NCBI RefSeq assembly: GCF_018904615.1
Contig: NZ_JADCNH010000004.1
Coordinates: 1-64,000 of the forward strand
Length of the DNA: 64,000 bases
Origin: Verticiella alkaliphila
Lineage (GTDB): Bacteria; Pseudomonadota; Gammaproteobacteria; Burkholderiales; Burkholderiaceae_B
Reading direction: 5' to 3'
Shown here: piece after piece, positions 9,701 to 18,089 of the stretch
Layout of the letters: every line of letters begins with the position of its first letter
Numbering within the stretch: position 1 is the stretch's first letter
Position numbers and translations under genes: made by a program
The notes under the pieces: model-generated
Database searches by the model: none
The model's input: only the letters and a program-made list of their open reading frames with translations
What the model was told of the DNA's origin: nothing

Positions 9701-10972
9701 CCGGCCGCTGGCGCCAACCCCTGGATGGCCCCCCAGGCCGCTGCACCCGCCGCGCCCCGCACGCTGTCCCAGGAGCTCGCGGAGATCCGCCAGGAGCGCA
9801 GCCCCGAGATCACCATGGGCGCCAACGTGCGCACGCGCAGCGGCGAAGGCGGCTCGAGTCAGCTCACCGACGTGCAGGTGCCGCTGGAGGCACGCCTCCC
9901 GCTCGGCGACGGCAAGGTCGCGCTGCGTGTCACCCCAGTCTCGCTCAGCAGCGACAGCATGAGCACGGACTACAACACCACCAGCCGCTTCGGTGGCGGC
10001 CCTGCCGCGGCCCTGCAGCAATCCAGCGGCGCCGCGGGTGGCCCGGGCGCGCAGGACGCTGCCGGTGTCGGCGTGGCCCTGGCCTACCTCGGCAGGAATC
10101 TCCAGGCCGACGTCGGCACGACGCCGCTCGGCTTCGAAGAAAACAACGTCGTGGGCGGGGTCCGCCTGAACGGTGCGCTTGGCGACTCGAACGCCAACTA
10201 CGCCATCAACCTCTCGCGGCGCGCAGTCACCGACAGCCTTCTCTCCTTCGCCGGCACGCGCGATGCCCGCACGGGCCAGCACTGGGGTGGCGTAACGGCC
10301 ACGGGCGGCCGTCTGCAGCTGGGCTACGACGGCGATGCCTACGGCGTCTATGGCTACGGCGGCTACCACAGCCTGCAAGGGCGCAACGTCGTCTCCAACT
10401 CGCGGGTCGAAGGTGGCTTCGGTGTCTACGCCAAGCTCGTCAACGAGACGAACCGCGAACTCACGGCCGGGCTGAACTTCACCGGTCTCGCCTACGACAA
10501 GAACCTGCGCTACTTCACCTACGGGCACGGCGGCTACTTCAGCCCGCAGCGCTTCTTCTCGGTGAGCGTGCCGGTGAACTGGTCGCAGCGCGATGGCCGC
10601 CTGAGCTACTACGTGCGCGGCTCGCTCGGCATCCAGAACTTCAAGGAAGATTCGGCGCTGTACTTTCCGGGCGATGCCGGCTTGCAAGCCGCAGCCGTCA
10701 CCGCCACGGCGGCCGCCAACAGTGCGGGGCTCACCAGCAACACGCAGGCGATCTACGCCGGTCAGAGCAAGACCGGGCTGGGCTACAACCTGGCCGCCGC
10801 AGCGGAATACCAGCTGGCGCCGCAGCTCTTCATGGGCGGCACGCTGGGGCTGGACAACGCGTCCGACTACCGTCAGTGGGCCGGCGGGGTCTACCTGCGC
10901 TACCTCTTCGAGCCGTCGACCCGGCCATTGGCGATGCCGGTGTCGCCCTTCGCCTCGCCTTACGGCGAGTGA
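6735..10972 (+). CDS. bcsC: BcsC, cellulose export TPR and outer-membrane beta-barrel protein (frameshifted)
   Basis: A very large periplasmic and outer-membrane protein that passes cellulose out of the cell: a signal peptide, about 18 TPR-like repeats, then a C-terminal beta-barrel (BCSC_C). ATG 6735 follows a GGGAGA ribosome site and gives a signal ending HAAIAQ. The start overlaps bcsZ by 25 bases. The frame breaks within GCGGCGCGCGCCCGAAGG (7152-7170): before it the reading is KYQEALGGA, after it PEGQIAIEYYQTMG, which belong together. A GC dinucleotide gain or a one-base loss explains it. Unusually, a long Pro/Gly/Tyr-rich linker (about codons 830-1010) with GGYPAQ repeats separates the TPR and barrel parts. 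The last residues resemble a terminal beta-strand. Confidence 0.9.
9503..9592 (+). repeat. In-frame 18-nt tandem repeats encoding GGYPAQ in bcsC
   Basis: Five consecutive 18-base units encode GGYPAQ, GGYPAQ, GGYPAQ, GGYPAP and AGYPAA within the disordered linker of BcsC. The DNA copies differ at third positions, so the repeats are partly diverged, but they could still expand or contract. The unit resembles prolamin-like or annexin-like PGY-rich flexible linkers. Confidence 0.85.
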
Positions 10973-10976
10973 TCCG

Positions 10977-11010
10977 TCCAGCCAGCGTGGCCGTCGTCGC
11001 GCTGGCTGGA
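10977..11010 (+). terminator. Stem-loop after bcsC
   Basis: A perfect 11-bp inverted repeat (TCCAGCCAGCG / CGCTGGCTGGA) with a 12-nt loop lies five bases after the bcsC stop. There is no T-run, so it may act as an RNA-stabilising or attenuating structure between the bcs and wss blocks rather than as a full intrinsic terminator. Confidence 0.55.
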
Positions 11011-11073
11011 TGATCACAAATAAAGTCCGTTTGCGTATCGCGCAACTAGGCTGGGTGCTGTACAGTATCTATT

Positions 11074-11087
11074 ACGTTACGTAACGT
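11074..11087. promoter_or_regulatory. Perfect 14-bp palindrome upstream of wssF, candidate operator
   Basis: The sequence ACGTTACGTAACGT is its own reverse complement and lies 33 bases before the wssF start, in the only sizeable gap of the cellulose locus. It stands out in a GC-rich region and directly follows the AT-richer stretch TACAGTATCTATTACG, which could hold a -10 element. No regulator is identified. Confidence 0.4.
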
Positions 11088-11120
11088 GACCTGTACTGCC
11101 GCAGCGTCCTTCGGAATATC

Positions 11121-11777
11121 ATGCTCACCGCCCTGGCTGGCCTGTCTATCCTCATCATCGGGGATAGCCATCTGACGTCTCCTTCCCATCTCATCACCCC
11201 CCTGCATGAAGCCCTCGTGCAACAAGGCGCCCAGGTCCATACCCTGGGCGTGTGTGGGAGCCATCCCACCGACTGGCTCGAGGCCAAGCCGGGCACCTGC
11301 GGTGGCGCCGAGCGTATCGGCAACGGCGCGGTGACGCTGCAGGGCCAAGCCGCGGCCACGCGCCCGGTGCAACAACTCATCGCGCAGGACAAGGCCGATC
11401 TCGTGGTGATCGTCATGGGCGACACGCTGGCCGCCTACGACAAGCCCGCGTTTCCCAAGGCCTGGGCCTGGCAGCAAGTGAGCGGCCTGGCCAAGGCCAT
11501 TGGTGCTACCGGCACCCAGTGCGTCTGGGTGGGCCCAGGTTGGGGCAGCGAAGGCGGCAAGTACGGCAAGACGTTCAATCGCGTGAAGTTCATGTCGGCG
11601 TTCCTCGCCGCGAACGTCGCGCCGTGCAGCTACATCGATTCGTTGAGCTTCTCCAAGCCCGGCGAATGGGGCACGATCGACGGCCAGCACTTCATCCAGA
11701 GCGGTTACCGCGCCTGGAGCGACGCCATCGTCAAGACGCTGCCCACCACCGATGCCGTGAAAGCGGCAAAGCCATGA
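11121..11777 (+). CDS. wssF: WssF-type SGNH/GDSL-like protein of cellulose acetylation
   Basis: A 218-residue protein with an SGNH-hydrolase opening, ILIIGDSHL (about 10-18, block I with the nucleophile Ser), and a later Gly/Asn-containing middle. The C-terminal part has IDGQHFIQSGY, where the His could be the catalytic one. In Pseudomonas wss operons the gene after the synthase genes (wssF) is of this type and is thought to help present acetyl groups for cellulose acetylation. No clear signal peptide is seen, only a short hydrophobic start. Its stop overlaps the next start in ATGA. The function is inferred from fold and position. Confidence 0.7.
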   Translation: MLTALAGLSILIIGDSHLTSPSHLITPLHEALVQQGAQVHTLGVCGSHPTDWLEAKPGTCGGAERIGNGAVTLQGQAAATRPVQQLIAQDKADLVVIVMGDTLAAYDKPAFPKAWAWQQVSGLAKAIGATGTQCVWVGPGWGSEGGKYGKTFNRVKFMSAFLAANVAPCSYIDSLSFSKPGEWGTIDGQHFIQSGYRAWSDAIVKTLPTTDAVKAAKP

Positions 11778-12454
11778 CCCTCATGCTGCGTCGGATTGTC
11801 AGTGCGCTGGCCGGCGTGGCCGCGCTCGTCGCTTCGGCAGGCGCGGCCCAGGTGGCGCTGTATCCCACCGGGCCGGCCGAAGATTCCGCCTTCCTGCGCT
11901 TCGTCAACACTACCGGTACGGCGCTGACCGTGACGGCCGATGACGCCCAGAACAGCATCGACCTCGCCGCGCCCTCCGCTGCCACTGGCTTTCAGGCTGT
12001 GCCGGCGAATCGAGCCGTGCAGGGCACGCTCGTGACCGCATCCGGCAAGACGCCGCTGTCCCTGACAGTCGCGCCTGGCGAATTCGCCACCGTCGTGGCA
12101 GCCTCGGCGGACGCGGGCGGTGCTCCTGCCCTGCACGTGGTGCGCGAACAGCCCGACGATTTCAACGCCATGCGCGCTTCGCTCGCGCTGGCCGTGGCGG
12201 ACCCAGACTGCGAGGCTGCGAGCCTGGGGGTGGCGGGACGCGAGGTCAGCATCTTTCAGGACGTGGCCTCGGGCAGCGTGGCGCGCCGCGCCATCAACCC
12301 GGTGCGCCTCACGGTGCAGGCGCGTTGTGCGGGCCAGCCCGTGGGTGCCGCGCTGGACCTGGGCGAACTCGCGCCCGGCGGACGCTATACCGTGATCCTT
12401 GCGCCATCGGCACAGGGCACGCTGGCGCTCTTTGCCAACGACCAGGCTGACTAA
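11774..12454 (+). CDS. wssG: WssG/AlgF-like periplasmic polysaccharide acetylation protein
   Basis: A 226-residue secreted protein with a clear signal peptide (hydrophobic segment ending ASAGAAQ) followed by an Ala/Val/Thr-rich beta-sandwich-like body. It begins QVALYPTGPAEDSAFLRFVN, which is typical of AlgF, an accessory of alginate O-acetylation. It sits between the SGNH and MBOAT genes, matching the order wssF-wssG-wssH-wssI. The start overlaps the wssF stop by four bases. It is predicted to act in the periplasm as adaptor or carrier in acetyl transfer to cellulose. It is not expected to be catalytic itself. Confidence 0.8.
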   Translation: MTLMLRRIVSALAGVAALVASAGAAQVALYPTGPAEDSAFLRFVNTTGTALTVTADDAQNSIDLAAPSAATGFQAVPANRAVQGTLVTASGKTPLSLTVAPGEFATVVAASADAGGAPALHVVREQPDDFNAMRASLALAVADPDCEAASLGVAGREVSIFQDVASGSVARRAINPVRLTVQARCAGQPVGAALDLGELAPGGRYTVILAPSAQGTLALFANDQAD

Positions 12455-12484
12455 GTCCTCCGCGGCCCCGCGCGGGCACCCTCC

Positions 12485-13897
12485 ATGGTCTTCGCCTCGC
12501 TCGAGTTCCTGACGCTGTTCCTGCCAGCGTTCCTCCTGGCGTATCTGCTCACACCGTCGGGCGGGCGCAATGCGGTGCTGATGCTGGGCAGCTGGCTCTT
12601 CTACGGCTGGTGGAGTCCCTGGTACCTGTGGCTGCTCGTCGCCAACACCGTGGTCGTCTGGGCGGGCGCCCTTGCCATCGAGCGGACACTCCATGAGCGC
12701 GCGCGCTCGGCCTTGCTCACCTTGCTGATCGTCGTCAACCTGGCGGCGCTGGGTTGGTACAAATACGCCAACATCGTCGTCACCACGGCTAGCGATGCTG
12801 CTCAGGCGCTGGGCCATGCAGGCTGGGGCTGGGAACGCATTGCCCTGCCGATCGGGTTGTCCTTCTTCGTCCTGCAGTCGATTTCCTATCTCGTCGACGT
12901 GCGGCGCGGCCTGGTGAGAGCGCAATCGAGCTTCATCGTTTTCGCGGCCTATCATGCGATGTTCGGCCAGCTCATCGCCGGCCCCATCATCCGCTACGTG
13001 TGGGTGGCGAGCGAACTCGCGCATCGTGCGCTCGCGTGGGATAGCTTCTCGCTCGGCGCTCGTCGCTTCATGATCGGTCTGGCCATGAAGGTGCTCGTGG
13101 CCGACACGCTCGCGCCCATCGCAGACACCGCATTCGCCCTGCCGGCGCCGTCCTTCGCGGATGCCTGGCTCGGGTGTCTCGCCTACAGCCTGCAGCTCTT
13201 CTTCGATTTCGCGGGCTACAGCGCCATGGCGATCGGCCTGGGCATGATGCTGGGCTTTCACTTCCCCGAGAACTTTCTCAACCCGTACCTCGCCACCAGC
13301 ATCCAGGATTTCTGGCGACGCTGGCACATCTCGCTCTCGAGCTGGCTGCGCGATTATCTCTACATCCCGCTGGGTGGCAACCGTGGTGCGCGGTGGCGCA
13401 CGTACCGCAATCTCTTTCTCACCATGGCCATCGCCGGCCTCTGGCACGGCGGCGACAGCTGGAACTTCCTGATCTGGGGATGTGCTCACGGGCTGGGGCT
13501 CTGTGCGGCACGGCTCTGGACGGCGGGCGGCGGCCCGGTGCTGCCGACGTGGCTAGCCCGCGCGCTGACGCTGCTTTTCGTCGCACTCGCCTGGACACTG
13601 TTCCGCGCCACGAGCTTCGATGGCGCCTGGACGATGCTCTCGGCGCAGTTCGGGTTGCACGGATTTGCCCTCGGCGAGAGCCTGGCAAGCGTGCTGCGCC
13701 CGGTTCACGGCCTCGCCGCGGCGCTGGGCGTCTACGCCATCGTGCATCCCGTCCTGCAGCCCCGCTGGCTGGCACTGGGCGGCACGAGTCGCGCGGCGGC
13801 GGCGTGGCGTGCCATCTGGCCCGTTGCCGCTTTCATGCTCGCCTTCGCTCTCATCAGCAGCCGCGATGCCGTGCCTTTCCTGTACTTCCAGTTCTGA
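12485..13897 (+). CDS. wssH: WssH/AlgI-like membrane-bound O-acyltransferase (MBOAT)
   Basis: A 470-residue multi-pass protein of the MBOAT family that moves acetyl groups from a cytoplasmic donor across the inner membrane for polysaccharide acetylation. Typical AlgI motifs are present: RRWHISLSSWLRDYLYIPLGGNR (about 277-300) and AGLWHGGDSWNFLIWG (about 317-332), the latter with the invariant catalytic His. About ten hydrophobic segments are visible. The neighbours are the AlgF-like and AlgJ-like genes, so the substrate is most likely the cellulose made by the adjoining bcs genes. Confidence 0.92.
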   Translation: MVFASLEFLTLFLPAFLLAYLLTPSGGRNAVLMLGSWLFYGWWSPWYLWLLVANTVVVWAGALAIERTLHERARSALLTLLIVVNLAALGWYKYANIVVTTASDAAQALGHAGWGWERIALPIGLSFFVLQSISYLVDVRRGLVRAQSSFIVFAAYHAMFGQLIAGPIIRYVWVASELAHRALAWDSFSLGARRFMIGLAMKVLVADTLAPIADTAFALPAPSFADAWLGCLAYSLQLFFDFAGYSAMAIGLGMMLGFHFPENFLNPYLATSIQDFWRRWHISLSSWLRDYLYIPLGGNRGARWRTYRNLFLTMAIAGLWHGGDSWNFLIWGCAHGLGLCAARLWTAGGGPVLPTWLARALTLLFVALAWTLFRATSFDGAWTMLSAQFGLHGFALGESLASVLRPVHGLAAALGVYAIVHPVLQPRWLALGGTSRAAAAWRAIWPVAAFMLAFALISSRDAVPFLYFQF

Positions 13898-13909
13898 GGC
13901 GAGGCTGCC

Positions 13910-15073
13910 ATGACGTCCTCCGAACATTCGCCAGCACCGGCTCGATCCTCCTGGGTCGCGGGCGCGGTCTTCGCCGTACTCCTCGCAGCCGGTGCCCTCG
14001 CAAACCTGTGGGCCTTCGGCGTTCAGGACGGCACCCTGGTGCAGGCGCCCCCCACTCTCACGCGCGTGCTGGACGGCGACGTGACGGCCGAGATCGGCCA
14101 GTCCCTCGCCAAGGCGCCGCTGCCCAGCTGGGCCGCCACAGCCGAACGCAGCGCAACCTGGCTCGCGCTGGGCGACCTCGGTCCCCGTGTGCGCCGCGGC
14201 TGTGGCGACTGGCTCTTTCTGGCCGATGAGATCACACCGCATCCCCATGGTCAGATCCACGCGGACATGCGTGCGCGCCAGGTGCGCGAGATCGCTGCCC
14301 GCCTGAAAGCACGCGGCATCGCGCTGCAAGTCGTCGTCGTTCCGGACAAGACGCGCATTCAGAGCCACGTCCTGTGCGGCGTGCCGCGGCCAGCCAGCCT
14401 GGAGCCTCGCGTCCGGGACTGGACCGAGCGCCTGCGCGCCTCAGGCGTGCCCGCGCTGGACCTGACGCCGGTGCTGACACAGGCGGGACGCGACACGTAC
14501 CTGCGCACGGACACGCACTGGTCCGAGCTTGGCGCGAACCTGGCTGCCGAAGCCGTGACGCGCGCGCTGGGCGCCCAGCCCAACGGGCGAGCCGGCTTCA
14601 CCCCGGCGCAGCGCACCGAGCAACACCTGCGTTCACCCTGCCCCTACACCGGCGATCTGGTGCGCCTGGCCGGCATCGATGCCCTGCCGGCTCGCTGGCT
14701 GCCCGAACCGGATCGCGTCGCCGCGAGCATCTTCACGCAGGCCGAGCAGGCACAGGCCGGCTCAGCCGATGATCTCTTCGGGGATGCACAATTGCCGAGC
14801 GTGGCGCTGGTAGGCTCGTCGTACTCTGGCGCGTCGAACTTCGTACCCTGGCTCGCGCATCACCTGCACACGCCGATCGCGAACTTCGCGAAGGATGGCG
14901 GTGGGTTCGCAGGCGCGATCACCACCTACCTGAATGGCGCGGCCTACCGGGACACGCCGCCCCGGGTGCTGGTTTGGGAGATTCCCGAGCGCGATCTGCA
15001 GGCGCCGCCGGGTGCGAGCGAACAGGCGTTGTCGGATTGGCTGGGCAGGACAGCAGGGGCATCAGCACACTGA
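13910..15073 (+). CDS. wssI: WssI/AlgJ-AlgX-like SGNH acetyltransferase
   Basis: A 387-residue protein with one N-terminal membrane anchor (about 14-38) and an AlgX/AlgJ-type SGNH domain in the periplasm. The visible motifs are CGDWLFLADE near residue 102, the DTHW signature (about 203-206) holding the catalytic Asp and His, and GSSYS (about 305), the likely nucleophile Ser block. Members of this family place the acetyl group on the polymer. It is the last gene of the cellulose and acetylation block and converges on the downstream minus-strand genes. Confidence 0.85.
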   Translation: MTSSEHSPAPARSSWVAGAVFAVLLAAGALANLWAFGVQDGTLVQAPPTLTRVLDGDVTAEIGQSLAKAPLPSWAATAERSATWLALGDLGPRVRRGCGDWLFLADEITPHPHGQIHADMRARQVREIAARLKARGIALQVVVVPDKTRIQSHVLCGVPRPASLEPRVRDWTERLRASGVPALDLTPVLTQAGRDTYLRTDTHWSELGANLAAEAVTRALGAQPNGRAGFTPAQRTEQHLRSPCPYTGDLVRLAGIDALPARWLPEPDRVAASIFTQAEQAQAGSADDLFGDAQLPSVALVGSSYSGASNFVPWLAHHLHTPIANFAKDGGGFAGAITTYLNGAAYRDTPPRVLVWEIPERDLQAPPGASEQALSDWLGRTAGASAH

Positions 15074-15093
15074 GCGAGCCGGCGCGGCTCGCT
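15073..15093. terminator. Hairpin between wssI and the convergent spermidine-synthase-like gene
   Basis: A perfect 8-bp stem (AGCGAGCC / GGCTCGCT) with a 5-nt loop begins on the last base of the wssI stop codon. A second one, GGGTCGCC / GGCGACCC, lies at 15146-15174. Together they probably form a bidirectional terminator zone between converging transcripts. Confidence 0.55.
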
Positions 15094-15190
15094 TGCCTGC
15101 TACGCGGGCCCGCACTGCCCGCGTCCTTGCGGTGCCAACAAGGCCGGGTCGCCACCCGGATCGAGCGGCGACCCAACCACTGTCGGACCC

Positions 15191-15972
15191 TCAGAACTGC
15201 AACGCTGTCTGCTTGCGCTTGCCCCCCGCCGGCCGCATGAGGGCCCGCGCCCAGCGCGCGCCGGCAGGCCGTACTTGGCCTCGACCACCTCCGCCCGCGC
15301 GAGCAGGTCAGCCGGCTCCACCGTCAGCGCCGGTCCGGTGAAGGCCAGGGCGATGCGATTGCCCGCATCGATCTCCGGCAACACCACCACCCGCCCGTCA
15401 AATGCCTGGTCGAGATTGGCGATATTGCGCGGAAAGCTGTCGTGTTCACCAAAGAGATTGACGGCGAGCACACCCACCTCGCCCAGCACCGCACGACACC
15501 CGGCATAGAACTCCACCGAATCCCGCACCGGGCCCTGCGCGAGCGCATCGAAGAGATCGACCATCAGCACCGAACACTGCCCATGGTGGGCGGGATCGAG
15601 CACCCAGGTGCCAGCGTCCGCCACATCCAGACGCAGACGCCGGCCTGGCTCCGGCAGACGGAAGAACTGGTGGCACACGGCCACCACCTGCGGATTCCAC
15701 TCCACCACGTGGACACGACTCGCCATGTGCTTCAGGCAGAAGCGCGTCAGCGAACCCGCGCCCAGGCCCAGCGTGCCCACGGCGCGCGGCGCCGCCGGCG
15801 GATCCAGGAACAAGAGCCACGCCAGCATCTGCCGGGTGTACTCCAGCACCAGCCGGGCAGGCTCCTTGGTATCCATCGCCCCCTGCACCCACTCGGTGCC
15901 GAAGTGCAGATACCGGATCCCGCCGGCTTCCGAGAGGGTCGGTTCGTCCAGCTCCGACGGGCCCGCGGGCAT
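15191..15972 (-). CDS. Spermidine-synthase-like protein (frameshift near the 3' end)
   Basis: A SAM-binding fold of the spermidine synthase (SpeE-like) superfamily, with GTLGLGAGSLTRF as the nucleotide-binding glycine loop, VEWNPQVV after strand 2, and VLMVDLFD. It is shorter than classical SpeE, so the substrate is uncertain. ATG 15972 overlaps the htpG stop (TGATG), so it is co-transcribed with htpG. The last part is frameshifted: the current frame runs on to 15100 with a low-quality tail, whereas adding one base at about 15253 gives WARALMRPAGGKRKQTALQF and a stop at 15191-15193. The shorter end fits the family better. Confidence 0.75.
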
Positions 15973-17882
15973 CAAGCCCGCGTCCCCAGCAGCAAGCCGT
16001 TCATGCGCCGCACGAAGGCCGCCGGATCTTCCAGCGCAGCGCCCTCGGCCAGCATGGCCTGCTCGAGCAGCAGCTGGCTCCAGTCCGCGAACTGGTCGTC
16101 GCCCGCGGCCTGGATACGCTTGACGAGATCGTGCTCAGGATTGATCTCGAGGATCGGCTTGCTGTCCGGCGCGTTCTGGCCCGCCGAGCGCAGCAGACGC
16201 TGCAGGTTCTGGCTGAGGTCATGCTCGTCAGCCACGACGCAGGCCGGGGAATCCACCAGACGGAACGTCACGCGCACGTCCTTCACGCGCTCGCCCAGCG
16301 ACGCTTTCAGGCGGTCCACCAGCGGCTTGACGGCTTCGCTCGCCTCGGCCTGCTGCTGCTTTTCTTCCTCGTCAGCCAGCGCACCCAGATCCAGGCCACC
16401 CTTGGCGATGGAGACCAGCGACTTGCCCTCGAAGGCGTGCAGATGGCTGAGCATCCACTCGTCCACGCGGTCCGTCAGCAGCAGCACTTCGATGCCCTTC
16501 TTGCGGAAGACTTCCAGGTGCGGGCTGTTGCTCGCCGTGGCAAAAGTCTCTGCCGTGACGCAGTAGATCTTGTCCTGACCTTCCTTCATGCGCGCCACGT
16601 AGTCGGCCAGCGCCACGTCCTGCACCGGCGTGCCGGTGTGCGTGGAGGCAAAGCGCAGCAGCTTGGCCACGCGCTCGGCGTTGGCGGCGTCCTCGCCCGT
16701 GCCTTCCTTGAACACCTGGCCGAAGGCTTCCCAGAAGGCGGCGTAGTCTTCCTGACGGTTCTCGGCCACGTCTTCCAGCAATGACAGGATGCGCTTGGTC
16801 GAGCCTTCACGGATCGCCCGCACGTCGCGGCTTTCCTGCAGGATCTCGCGCGACACGTTGAGCGGCAGATCCGCCGAATCGATCACCCCACGCACAAAGC
16901 GCAGATAGCCCGGCAGCAATTGTTCGGCGTCGTCCATGATGAAGACGCGCTTCACGTAGAGCTTCACGCCGTGCTTGGCGTTGCGGTCGTACATGTCGAA
17001 GGGCGCGCGCTTGGGCACGTACAGCAGCTGCGTGTACTCGCTGCGGCCTTCGACCCGGTTGTGCGTCCAGGCCAGCGGGTCGTCGAAATCGTGCGACACG
17101 TGCTTGTAGAACTCGCGGTACTGCTCATCCGTGACGTCGTTCTTGGCGCGGGTCCAGAGCGCGCTCGCCTGGTTGACGGTTTCTTCCTCGTCGCGCACCA
17201 CCTGCTCGCTCTTCTCGCTGTCCCACTCTTCCTTCTTCATGCGGATGGGCAGCGAGATGTGGTCGGAGTAGCGGCGCAGGATCTCGCGCAGACGCCAGCC
17301 GGACAGGAAATCGTCCTCGCCCTCGCGCAGCGTCAGGATCACGTCGGTGCCGCGCGTGGCCTTCTCGGCAGCAGCAATGGTGAATTCGCCATCGCCCGCG
17401 GATTCCCAGCGGATCGCGGCGTCGGCCGGCTCACCGGCACGGCGGCTCAGCACCGTGACCTTCTCAGCCACGATGAAGGACGCGTAGAAGCCCACGCCGA
17501 ATTGCCCGATGAGCTGGGCGTCCTGCTTCTGGTCGCCGGTGAGGCGCGAGAAGAATTCGCGCGTGCCCGAACGGGCGATGGTGCCCAGATTGGCGATCGC
17601 CTCGTCGCGGGTCAGTCCGATGCCGTTGTCCGACACCGTCAACTGCCGTGTGGCCTTGTCGTAGGACACGTGAATGGCCAGTTCGCCACCGCCTTCCAGC
17701 AATGCCGGCTTGTCGATGGCCTCGAATCGCAGCTTGTCGCAGGCGTCCGACGCGTTGGACACCAGCTCGCGCAGGAAGATCTCCTTGTTGCTGTAGAGCG
17801 AGTGGATCATCAACTGCAGCAACTGCTTGACCTCGGCCTGAAAGCCCATGGTCTCGGGAGTGGAGGAGGATGCCTGGTTCAT
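15972..17882 (-). CDS. htpG: HtpG, Hsp90 chaperone
   Basis: Bacterial Hsp90, an ATP-dependent cytoplasmic dimeric chaperone. It has 636 residues, the usual length. The N-terminal GHKL ATPase shows [14 protein letters not shown] (about 41-54), [10 protein letters not shown] (about 85) and [10 protein letters not shown] (about 128). The middle and C-terminal dimerisation domains follow in normal order. The start [18 protein letters not shown] is chosen because homologues start just before the GFQAEV helix. A sigma-32-type promoter lies about 70-95 bases upstream. The spermidine-synthase-like gene follows with a one-base overlap. Confidence 0.98.
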   Translation of the reverse strand: MNQASSSTPETMGFQAEVKQLLQLMIHSLYSNKEIFLRELVSNASDACDKLRFEAIDKPALLEGGGELAIHVSYDKATRQLTVSDNGIGLTRDEAIANLGTIARSGTREFFSRLTGDQKQDAQLIGQFGVGFYASFIVAEKVTVLSRRAGEPADAAIRWESAGDGEFTIAAAEKATRGTDVILTLREGEDDFLSGWRLREILRRYSDHISLPIRMKKEEWDSEKSEQVVRDEEETVNQASALWTRAKNDVTDEQYREFYKHVSHDFDDPLAWTHNRVEGRSEYTQLLYVPKRAPFDMYDRNAKHGVKLYVKRVFIMDDAEQLLPGYLRFVRGVIDSADLPLNVSREILQESRDVRAIREGSTKRILSLLEDVAENRQEDYAAFWEAFGQVFKEGTGEDAANAERVAKLLRFASTHTGTPVQDVALADYVARMKEGQDKIYCVTAETFATASNSPHLEVFRKKGIEVLLLTDRVDEWMLSHLHAFEGKSLVSIAKGGLDLGALADEEEKQQQAEASEAVKPLVDRLKASLGERVKDVRVTFRLVDSPACVVADEHDLSQNLQRLLRSAGQNAPDSKPILEINPEHDLVKRIQAAGDDQFADWSQLLLEQAMLAEGAALEDPAAFVRRMNGLLLGTRA

Positions 17883-17950
17883 CTCGTCAATAGCCTAAAG
17901 CGGTTGAGTCACCCGGCCAGCAGCAAAGCGCGGCGGGAATCCAGCGGCGC

Positions 17951-17978
17951 ACATGGGGGCGGATCGGTACACATCAAG
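17951..17978 (-). promoter_or_regulatory. Heat-shock (sigma-32 type) promoter of htpG
   Basis: On the minus strand CTTGAT (17973-17978) is followed after 14 bases by CCCCATGT (17951-17958). This matches the sigma-32 consensus CTTGAAA-N(11-16)-CCCCATNT closely, including the full -10 element. It would give a leader of roughly 60 bases before the htpG start. Confidence 0.75.
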
Positions 17979-18089
17979 GGGCCCGCCGCGATATTTTTCA
18001 TCCCGTGGGCGGTACCGGGACGTGTTCTTGCTACACGCCAGCCGGCCCTGCCGTCCGGCAGGCTTCCGGCTACCAAGGAGCAACTACCC

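Noticed and set aside
8225-11017. 930-codon minus-strand open frame under bcsC
   Set aside because: Shadow of the GC-rich repeats of bcsC, no domain visible.
16920-18089. Upstream extension of the mechanosensitive-channel frame
   Set aside because: Fully antisense to htpG, with no membrane or channel pattern. The real start is ATG 18090 with a good ribosome site.
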